7,632 bases of DNA from Kiritimatiellia bacterium (GTDB taxonomy: Bacteria > Verrucomicrobiota > Kiritimatiellia > SLAD01). The stretch spans positions 1 through 7,632 of the forward strand of contig SLAD01000067.1 of assembly GCA_007126995.1 (NCBI GenBank). Reading direction: 5' to 3'. Shown here piece by piece: positions 1 through 4,927 of this stretch (positions are counted from its first letter, which is position 1; the number at the start of each line of letters is the position of its first letter). The notes under the pieces were generated by a model. The model was given only the letters and a program-made list of their open reading frames with translations, was not told where the DNA came from and did not search any database. The position numbers and the translations under genes were made by a program.

Positions 1-79
1 GATTGATTTTGAATAAACAAGCTCTATTTGGTGTCAATTCACGTGATATGTGATACCAGTTTCCAATGCTTTTCGGTCC

Positions 80-117
80 ATTCCCGGTGGACGCGACGGA
101 GCGCGTCCCTCCGGAAT
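80..117. repeat. GC-rich imperfect palindrome, REP-like
   Basis: Inner arms GGACGCG (89-95) and CGCGTCC (102-108) pair perfectly across a 6-nt loop. Outer arms ATTCCCGG (80-87) and CCGGAAT (111-117) extend the pairing with one bulged C. Together they give about 14 base pairs. It lies outside any gene and looks like a dispersed intergenic palindrome. Genome copy number cannot be seen from this window. Confidence 0.5.
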
Positions 118-149
118 GCCCCTGCAGGATTCAGCCTATAAAGAGCAGC

Positions 150-178
150 TCAACTGCTCCGCAGTTGAATCGTTTTTT
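150..178 (+). terminator. Candidate rho-independent terminator
   Basis: TCAACTG (150-156) pairs perfectly with CAGTTGA (162-168) across a 5-nt loop and is followed four bases later by six T residues (173-178). On the plus strand this has the form of an intrinsic terminator, which would end a transcript entering from left of the window. The stem is only 7 bp and the T-run does not directly abut it, so strength is uncertain. Confidence 0.35.
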
Positions 179-228
179 GTATCCATTTGAACATGAGAGG
201 TTTATAAATCATATACTGTTCCCTGCTT

Positions 229-245
229 TGCACCTAATAGGTGCA
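229..245. promoter_or_regulatory. 17-bp palindrome, candidate operator
   Basis: TGCACCTA (229-236) and TAGGTGCA (238-245) are perfect inverted arms around a single central base. This form suits a dimeric regulator. It lies about 140 bp upstream of the AlgX/J-like gene and just after a weak promoter-like pair (TTGAAC at 187, TATACT at 212). It could also be a short RNA hairpin. No regulator can be assigned. Confidence 0.3.
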
Positions 246-382
246 GATAAGGGCGAAACATTAAGGCGAAAGACAAGGGAGCAAACTCCTGATTCCTTAA
301 TCTTTTGCCATAATCTCTTTTTGGGGTGCACCGAACTGCTCTTTTTAGGATGATATGAAAATCGCGTGACGGAATACGGGAT

Positions 383-1387
383 ATGAAACTATTAATTATG
401 TTGGGGTGTCTGTTGGGTTTGTCGGCACGCGTTGACGCCGCTGAGGACTTGATCACGCTGAGCCGGGAATTGGCTGATGAGGCTATGGCTGTGGGCCGGT
501 CCGTGGTGGAAGGAGACGACGGCTGGCTGTTCTTCGTGCCGGAATTGCGGCACATCGCTGCCGGCCCTTTCTGGGGCGAGGCCGCTGAGACCGCCAGCCG
601 CGCACGACGCGCGGACGCGCGCGATCCGTTGCCGGCGATCCTGGATGTTCATCAAGCGCTGCAGGATATCGGCGTTGAATTGATCCTGGTCCCTGTTCCG
701 CCTAAAGCGGTGGTGTATCCGCAGTTCCTGCCCGGGGCGGATACACTGGGCGCTGAACGCCTCGATCCGCATCACCGGGAGTTTTATCGCCTACTGGCCG
801 AACACGGCGTCAAGGTGCTCGACTTGACGGATATTTTTCGCGCCGGGGATCATCCGGATTATGGCGCATTCTACTGCCAGGAGGATACGCATTGGTCCGG
901 CTGGGGTTGCGTGGTCGCGGCGGAGAAGCTGGCCGAGATGCTCGGCGACCGTGTTTCGAATCCTGCACCTGAGTCTTTTGCGACCGAATGGAGAACGATT
1001 GAGATTCGCGGCGATCTACACCACATGATGGGCGCGACTGAGGGCCCGGCGGAAGCGCTCTGGGTTCGTGAGGTTGACGGCGAGACGCGTTCAGCGGATA
1101 GCCCGGTGCTGGTGTTGGGGGACAGTCACTCACTTGTGTTTCACGCCGGTGGCGACATGCACCATAGCGGGGCCGGCTTGGTCGACCAATTGGCGGCGGA
1201 ACTGCAGCAGCCGATCGACCTGATCGGCGTGCGCGGCTCGGGCGCCACACCGGCGCGCATCAATCTGTTTCGTCGCGCTCAGCGCGAGAGCGATTTCTGG
1301 GAGAAGAAGGAAGTGGTCATCTGGGTCTTCTCCGCCCGCGAATTCACGGAAAGCGACGGCTGGCGAATTGTGCCGGTTGCACCATAA
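383..1387 (+). CDS. Exported AlgX/AlgJ-like SGNH O-acetyltransferase
   Basis: The 334-residue protein resembles the AlgX/AlgJ SGNH-hydrolase-like family, which transfers acetyl groups onto exopolysaccharides in the periplasm. The N-terminus (Lys2, then hydrophobic LLIMLGCLLGLSA, with a likely cut near residues 19-20 after VDA) reads as a signal peptide. 'DGWLFF' (46-51) is the usual family opening. Asp168-Thr169-His170-Trp171 matches the catalytic DxH element, and Gly246-Asp247-Ser248-His249 is the nucleophile block, so the Ser-Asp-His triad looks intact. The C-terminal part 'VVIWVFSAREF' is also family-like. The ATG at 383 is chosen because it begins the signal peptide, although its Shine-Dalgarno sequence is weak. 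No MBOAT acetyl carrier or polysaccharide synthase gene adjoins it here; the next gene converges on it. The actual polysaccharide substrate is unknown. Confidence 0.85.
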   Translation: MKLLIMLGCLLGLSARVDAAEDLITLSRELADEAMAVGRSVVEGDDGWLFFVPELRHIAAGPFWGEAAETASRARRADARDPLPAILDVHQALQDIGVELILVPVPPKAVVYPQFLPGADTLGAERLDPHHREFYRLLAEHGVKVLDLTDIFRAGDHPDYGAFYCQEDTHWSGWGCVVAAEKLAEMLGDRVSNPAPESFATEWRTIEIRGDLHHMMGATEGPAEALWVREVDGETRSADSPVLVLGDSHSLVFHAGGDMHHSGAGLVDQLAAELQQPIDLIGVRGSGATPARINLFRRAQRESDFWEKKEVVIWVFSAREFTESDGWRIVPVAP

Positions 1388-1396
1388 GAGGGGGAG

Positions 1397-1674
1397 CGGG
1401 ATACGGGATGCGGGACCCGTAGTTCGGCCTCATCCGTGCCAATCCGTACTACAATCTGCCAACTTCTTTTTTTTTAAGCACGTTTTTCATTTATTAAGAA
1501 TCTTAACCAACTGATTATCAATACGTTAGAATAATAGCATGCTTGCAATTATCCGTGTTCATCAGTGTCCATCCGTGGTTAATCTTCTTTGGTTGCGGCT
1601 ATGCCGCGCTGTGTAATCCGTGGTTAGCCCCTCGTCCCGTATCCCGGATCGCGTATCGCGCATCCCGTATCGCG
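1397..1674. repeat. Repeat-rich spacer with inverted 'gatacgggatgcg' arms
   Basis: The spacer between two convergent genes is built of short repeated words. A 13-bp arm, gatacgggatgcg (1400-1412), recurs inverted at 1659-1671. The right side also holds several cgtatcscg-type units (1635-1675) that run into the stop codon of the CDF gene. 'TCCGTGGTTA' occurs at about 1572 and again at about 1616, and 'atccgtg' words occur near 1432 and 1552. A T-rich stretch (1467-1478) and the palindrome TTAAGA-A-TCTTAA (1494-1506) lie between. No gene is evident. Either strand could use this region for termination, but I see no clean hairpin-plus-T terminator. Confidence 0.5.
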
Positions 1675-2898
1675 CTACCCCCCGTATCCGCCCTCCACCG
1701 TCACCGTGACCTCGCCGACACCGTGCAGGCGCTGGGCGATCGCGGCCTGTACCGCCGTCTGGATCGCGGGGTAATCGGTTTCCAAGGTCCCCGCTGCGGT
1801 CACGACATCGACAGTCAGATGCAAGTGGTTCGCGGGTCCCGAGACGCGCAAATCATGAAACTCGCGTACGTCCGGATGATCCTCTACCACCCGCTCCAGT
1901 ACGGATTCCGCCACATCGTATTGCGGGTGCGTTCGATCAACCGGATCGACGTGCACAATCGCCTTGCCGCCGACCACCGATTCCACGGCCGCCTCCACCT
2001 GCTCCGCTACATCGTGCACCTCCAAGGCGCTCTTGCCGGCATCCACCTCGATATGCAACGAGATGACACGATTCTCGCCATACTTATGCAAAATCAAATC
2101 ATGTACCCCGCGCACACCCTTGACCCCGTGCCCCGCCGCTTCAATCTTCCGCACCTCGTCCGGACACGGCGCCTCGCCCAACAAGGGGTGCACGGCATCG
2201 CGCGCCGTGATTAAGCCGGTCCAAAAGATGAACCCTGCGATCCCCAATGCCGCCCAGCCGTCCGCCCCATCCCAGCCCACGCGCGTCGCCAGTAGCGCGA
2301 CGATCACCAAACCGGTGCTCAAGACATCAGCGACATGATGCCAATAATCCGCCGCCAGCGCTTGCGAGCTGGTGGCGCGCGCCAACGCCTGTGCAAAAAA
2401 GGCCACCCACTGTTTAATCAAGAGTGTGACGAAGACCACGATGATCATCCAGAACGGCACGTCCAGCACGCGCGGGGACTGAATACGGGAGATACCGAAA
2501 CGGATAAACTCGATTGCCAACACAATCAGCAACACCGCCATCACCAAGGCCGTCACCAACTCCACGCGGCCGTGCCCGAACGGATGGCGCGAATCCCGCG
2601 GTTTGCGCGCCCACCAGAAGCCCAAAATCACGATGAAACTCGTGCCCACATCGGAGAGGCTATGCACCGCATCCGCCATCAGCGCCACACTGCCCAGCCA
2701 GACCCCGAGAATAATCTTTACCAGAAAGAGTCCGGTATTCACTGCCGCACTGACCCAGCCTTGTAGCAGGCCGAGTCGGGCCCGATGCTCGGCGGTGGTC
2801 GGATCGGCATCCGCCGGAACCACGCGGGTAGCCAGCCAACCGGTTAAGCCGCGGGGTGGCCAGTCATGCGAAGCGTTGGCCGGTTCGGAGTCATTCAT
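1675..2898 (-). CDS. Cation diffusion facilitator (CDF) transporter
   Basis: This 407-residue inner-membrane protein belongs to the CDF family, proton antiporters that export divalent metals such as Zn2+, Fe2+, Mn2+ or Co2+. Hydrophobic segments start near residue 48. The transport site is visible: Asp76-Ala-Val-His79-Ser-Leu-Ser-Asp83 in TM2 and His187-His188-Val-Ala-Asp191 in TM5, so the quartet is His79, Asp83, His187, Asp191. 'HPFGHGRVE' (105-113) is a conserved CDF loop. The cytosolic part is longer than the single dimerisation domain of simple CDFs: residues about 243-320 ('GVHDLILHKYGENRVISLHIEVDA') are followed by a second similar unit at about 341-402 ('FHDLRVSGPANHLHLTVDV'). The ATG at 2898 follows GGTGA at a 7-nt spacing. 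It is the last gene of a leftward trio, 21 bp after the MoaD-like gene. Metal specificity cannot be read with certainty. Confidence 0.95.
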   Translation of the reverse strand: MNDSEPANASHDWPPRGLTGWLATRVVPADADPTTAEHRARLGLLQGWVSAAVNTGLFLVKIILGVWLGSVALMADAVHSLSDVGTSFIVILGFWWARKPRDSRHPFGHGRVELVTALVMAVLLIVLAIEFIRFGISRIQSPRVLDVPFWMIIVVFVTLLIKQWVAFFAQALARATSSQALAADYWHHVADVLSTGLVIVALLATRVGWDGADGWAALGIAGFIFWTGLITARDAVHPLLGEAPCPDEVRKIEAAGHGVKGVRGVHDLILHKYGENRVISLHIEVDAGKSALEVHDVAEQVEAAVESVVGGKAIVHVDPVDRTHPQYDVAESVLERVVEDHPDVREFHDLRVSGPANHLHLTVDVVTAAGTLETDYPAIQTAVQAAIAQRLHGVGEVTVTVEGGYGG

Positions 2899-2919
2899 GA
2901 TGGCGTCACCATCCGTCGT

Positions 2920-3168
2920 TCACGGTATCGGGCTGCAGCCACCCCCAATGGCCAGCGATAGAAACACTTCGTCGCCATCTTGCAGGGCATGCGATCGTTT
3001 GGCTTTTTCCTTATTGATAAAAGGGACGACCGCCTTTTGATGATCCGGCTCAATTCCGATCCGGTCCAGTAGATCCTTTACGGAGGCGCCATCCGGTAAT
3101 TCCACCTTACGATCCGCGTCCAGATTCTTCGCATGGATCAGGGCTATATGATCGACCGACACCTTCAT
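2920..3168 (-). CDS. MoaD/ThiS-like beta-grasp sulfur-carrier-type protein
   Basis: This is an 82-residue ubiquitin-fold protein of MoaD/ThiS type. Typical signs are 'LPDGASVKDLLDRIGI' (24-39) and the closing 'LQDGDEVFLSLAIGGG' (62-77). In this family the C-terminal Gly-Gly is adenylated and turned into a thiocarboxylate, supplying sulfur for molybdopterin/tungstopterin, thiamin or other products. Here the glycines are followed by Cys78-Ser-Pro-Ile-Pro82, so they are not terminal; activity by the usual chemistry would need the tail removed. I place the start at the ATG at 3168, directly preceded by AGGAAAGG. A longer reading from GTG at 3189 would add seven residues and overlap the ferredoxin stop by four bases. 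The gene lies between ferredoxin and CDF genes. No MoeB/ThiF activator or JAMM protease is in the window. Confidence 0.85.
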   Translation of the reverse strand: MKVSVDHIALIHAKNLDADRKVELPDGASVKDLLDRIGIEPDHQKAVVPFINKEKAKRSHALQDGDEVFLSLAIGGGCSPIP

Positions 3169-3185
3169 GTTGCCTTTCCTTTCAC

Positions 3186-3380
3186 TCACACACCGGATAC
3201 TTCAATCGCCAACACCGGACACGCATCGGCCGTATCGCGGCACTCCTCCACCAGCTCGCGTGGCACCTCTTCCCGAATCGCTTCGGCGGAAAGCGCGTCA
3301 CTCATCTTAAACAGCTTCGGACTCATCCCCACACACAATTCGCATCCCGTACAAATTGATTGATCCACGCGCACCTTCAT
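3186..3380 (-). CDS. Small single-cluster [4Fe-4S] ferredoxin
   Basis: This 64-residue cytosolic electron carrier has the single-cluster ferredoxin pattern Cys10-x-x-Cys13-x-x-Cys16 with the distal Cys54-Pro55 in 'ACPVLAI', a complete ligand set for one [4Fe-4S] cluster. The middle region is acidic ('REEVPRELVEECRD'), as is usual for ferredoxins. An extra cysteine, Cys47, lies where Pyrococcus-type single-cluster ferredoxins have one disulfide cysteine, but the partner position near residue 20 is Ser, so no disulfide is expected. It is first in the leftward trio, 17 bp before the MoaD-like ATG at 3168, and is probably co-transcribed with it. The ATG at 3380 has only a weak purine-rich leader. 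The redox partner is not in the window. A tungsten aldehyde oxidoreductase would be a reasonable guess from similar neighbourhoods, but that is inference. Confidence 0.93.
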   Translation of the reverse strand: MKVRVDQSICTGCELCVGMSPKLFKMSDALSAEAIREEVPRELVEECRDTADACPVLAIEVSGV

Positions 3381-3483
3381 CGCCCCGAGCCTACCAAAAC
3401 CATGCCCGACTGCAATATCCGTCCGCGCGGGGGCGCGGCGGGCAATCTAATCCGAAGGGGTAGCATTCCGGCGGCAAGCTCAG
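3381..3483 (-). promoter_or_regulatory. Upstream region of the ferredoxin operon
   Basis: Transcription of the leftward trio must start here or further right, in the repeats. I found no convincing -35/-10 pair. A GC-rich hairpin, CCGCGC (3423-3428) with GCGCGG (3433-3438) and loop GGGG, lies about 45 bp upstream of the ferredoxin ATG and may form in the 5' leader. Confidence 0.25.
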
Positions 3484-3540
3484 ACATGGGCAGGAATGCC
3501 CATGTTCCCGCCTGTCGGAACAAGGACATTCCTGTCCTTG
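3484..3540. repeat. Two facing hairpins with complementary loops (REP/BIME-like)
   Basis: Hairpin 1: ACATGGGCA (3484-3492), loop GGAA, TGCCCATGT (3497-3505). Hairpin 2: CAAGGACA (3521-3528), loop TTCC, TGTCCTTG (3533-3540). Hairpin 2 read in reverse complement matches hairpin 1 at 16 of 20 positions, so they are diverged inverted copies of one unit. The differences are paired, which keeps both stems intact. The linker itself contains TTCC...GGAA. The loops are complementary to each other. Confidence 0.6.
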
Positions 3541-3689
3541 ACGCCACCGACAAAAGTAAGGATTGCGGTCTCGCGGAGCTCGACCCTCCAATGGGGACAT
3601 GGAAAAGATCTCGAAATTCAGAGATGGAGGGCGGAGCTCTGCGACGCCGTGATGCTGCGCGAGACTTTTGTCGGTGGCGTCTGTCCTTG
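3521..3689. mobile_element. MITE-like inverted-repeat element, about 169 bp
   Basis: An 18-bp perfect inverted repeat, gacgccaccgacaaaagt at 3540-3557, matches its complement at 3664-3681. The arms extend outward through CAAGGACA (3521-3528) and TGTCCTTG (3682-3689) if an 11-nt insertion in the left arm (3529-3539) is allowed. Inward, 'gagctc' blocks and CCCTCCA (3584-3590) with TGGAGGG (3625-3631) extend the imperfect palindrome. There is no transposase gene and no clear target-site duplication. It may be a non-autonomous transposon relic or a large structured repeat. Confidence 0.5.
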
Positions 3690-3716
3690 TAAAATCGAAC
3701 GCAAAGGACAGCGTAA

Positions 3717-3811
3717 TGATTATAATACTGTCAGTTTTGATTATATTTTTGCGCACAAACAGGTAATAATTTTGTAGACAATGACGATTAATTTAAGTAG
3801 CACTTACTTTC
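3717..3811 (+). promoter_or_regulatory. AT-rich leader of the XRE-cas3 operon with direct repeat TGATTATA
   Basis: Base composition drops sharply to AT-rich after the repeat element. TGATTATA occurs at 3717-3724 and again at 3738-3745, 21 bp apart, i.e. two helical turns, as expected of a repeated operator on one DNA face. TATAAT (3721-3726) overlaps the first copy but has no good -35 partner. No Shine-Dalgarno sequence precedes the ATG at 3812, so the transcript may be leaderless or the site non-canonical. Binding by the adjacent XRE protein is inference. Confidence 0.35.
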
Positions 3812-4918
3812 ATGCACGCGGATGCCACATCTCAACTCGGCACAAACATTCGTGCTTTACGCCGGGCCGCCGGCATGACGCAACAGGAGCTTGCGGTGCG
3901 ACTGCAAATCACGTCTCCCGCGGTCAGCATGATGGAGACCGGGCGAACGCAACCCACCGTGCAGATGTTGTCGCGCATCATGGACATCTTTCGCGTCACC
4001 CCGAACGAGCTGTTTCGGGCCGATAAGGTGTTCGTCCCCCACTCCGAACCGGCCCTCCTTCAGCGCGTCGACGAGGACGCCGACCGCATTACGCCGTCCG
4101 TGGCCGTAATTATTAATCGCCTGATCGAATGCGTGCTCGGCTTGGAAGATTTGGCCGGGGTACCGAAACACGCCACCACCTCGCTGCACGAACCCATTGA
4201 GCTGTCCGACAGTGGCCTAGAGACCCTTGCAGAGCGGGTACGGCAACAGATGCGCATTTATGACGGCGTCGTATTCGACTACTTCGAACTCTTCGAAAGT
4301 TTTGGACTGCGCGTATTGGCGCTCCCCTTGCGCATATCGTTTACCGGCGCCTGCTTTTTCGATGCCAAGAACGATAATGCGTTCTTCATCATCAACAATC
4401 GGCACACCGCCGAAAGACAACTCTACACGCTGGCGACACAACTGGGGCGTTTACATCTACATACTTGGGCAACCCGGCGCGGGCGATATCCCGCGACGCC
4501 GAAAGCCGCCAGACTCGATCCCGCCCATGCCGCCGCCAAATTCGCTGCACACTTTCTCATGCCTGCGCGCGCGGTCCACGCCACCATTGCCCAGCTTGGC
4601 GTCCGGCCTGATGAATGGACCTACGAACTGCTGCTGCGCATCAAACATCGCTACGGCGTCAGCGCGGAGGCCTTCCTCTATCGACTGGATGACCTGAAAT
4701 TGATCCCCACCAGCGTCAAAAGCGCACTACGCAAACAGATCAAGGCGCACTATGCCGCCACCAACCACCGGGAACCCGACGACAGCCGCCGCATCCTAAC
4801 GCCCAACGGTCGCCTTTGGGATCTCGCCCTCACCGCCACACTGCACTTGGGCCGCAATCATCCAGAGTTAAACGAGATCATCCGCGACTTGGGCCGTATG
4901 CGAGTGGAGAAAGTGTGA
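3812..4918 (+). CDS. XRE-family regulator with a degenerate ImmA/IrrE-like domain
   Basis: The protein has 368 residues. Residues about 9-66 form a Cro/C1-type helix-turn-helix ('LGTNIRALRRAAGMTQQELA', then 'QITSPAVSMMETGRTQPT'). Residues about 143-255 follow the ImmA/IrrE plan: 'LFESFGLRVLALPL', 'FFIINNRHTAERQLYTLATQLGRLHLH', 'AAKFAAHFLMPARAV'. In active members the core reads HExxH. Here the matching residues are Thr209, Gln210 and Arg213, and the downstream Glu ligand (ExxAxxFA-type) is Ala240, so zinc binding and proteolysis are not expected. The C-terminal part (about 265-300) has the usual 'VSAEAFLYRLDDLKLI'. A TAA lies in frame just upstream at 3794, so ATG 3812 is the likely start despite lacking a Shine-Dalgarno. 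Its stop overlaps the cas3 ribosome-binding site, so it is probably the operon's regulator. Ligand and target are unknown. Confidence 0.9.
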   Translation: MHADATSQLGTNIRALRRAAGMTQQELAVRLQITSPAVSMMETGRTQPTVQMLSRIMDIFRVTPNELFRADKVFVPHSEPALLQRVDEDADRITPSVAVIINRLIECVLGLEDLAGVPKHATTSLHEPIELSDSGLETLAERVRQQMRIYDGVVFDYFELFESFGLRVLALPLRISFTGACFFDAKNDNAFFIINNRHTAERQLYTLATQLGRLHLHTWATRRGRYPATPKAARLDPAHAAAKFAAHFLMPARAVHATIAQLGVRPDEWTYELLLRIKHRYGVSAEAFLYRLDDLKLIPTSVKSALRKQIKAHYAATNHREPDDSRRILTPNGRLWDLALTATLHLGRNHPELNEIIRDLGRMRVEKV

Positions 4919-4927
4919 GGAGCCATC
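4917..4927 (+). promoter_or_regulatory. cas3 ribosome-binding site overlapping the XRE stop codon
   Basis: GAGGAG (4917-4922) is a strong Shine-Dalgarno sequence 5 nt before the cas3 ATG at 4928, and its first two bases belong to the TGA (4916-4918) of the regulator gene. Ribosomes ending on the regulator would sit on the cas3 site, so translational coupling is likely. Confidence 0.75.

Larger units (their letters stand above)
1..382. other. Non-coding, structure-rich region upstream of the AlgX/J-like gene
   Basis: I see no convincing gene here. The open frames that cross it have no family-like sequence and run through palindromes. It holds a 38-bp imperfect palindrome (80-117), a hairpin followed by a T-run (150-178), a 17-bp near-perfect palindrome (229-245) and a nested pair of inverted repeats (ATTAAGG at 260-266 with CCTTAAT at 295-301, enclosing GGAG/CTCC at 278-289). 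A weak promoter-like pair, TTGAAC at 187-192 and TATACT at 212-217 with a 19-bp spacer, could drive the downstream gene and would place the 17-bp palindrome just after the transcription start. That promoter is inference. Confidence 0.5.

Noticed and set aside
220..345. Possible c-di-GMP (GEMM-I) riboswitch before the AlgX/J-like gene
   Set aside because: GGGCGAAAC, GCGAAAG and GGAGCAAACTCC vaguely recall the first half of the motif, but the helices between them do not form and the conserved 3' half is absent.
66..353. 95-residue plus-strand frame at the left end
   Set aside because: It spans a palindrome and a terminator-like hairpin, has no ribosome-binding site and resembles no family.
1543..2214. 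223-residue plus-strand frame opposite the CDF gene
   Set aside because: Most of it is antisense to the CDF coding sequence, and its start is translated dispersed repeat (atccgtg words).
3391..3756. 121-residue minus-strand frame with many cysteines
   Set aside because: It runs entirely through the hairpins and the MITE-like element, has low-complexity Cys/Arg/Pro composition and no family resemblance.
3812..4918. Active ImmA/IrrE metallopeptidase
   Set aside because: The fold signature is present, but all expected zinc and catalytic residues (His, Glu, His and the distal Glu) are substituted.
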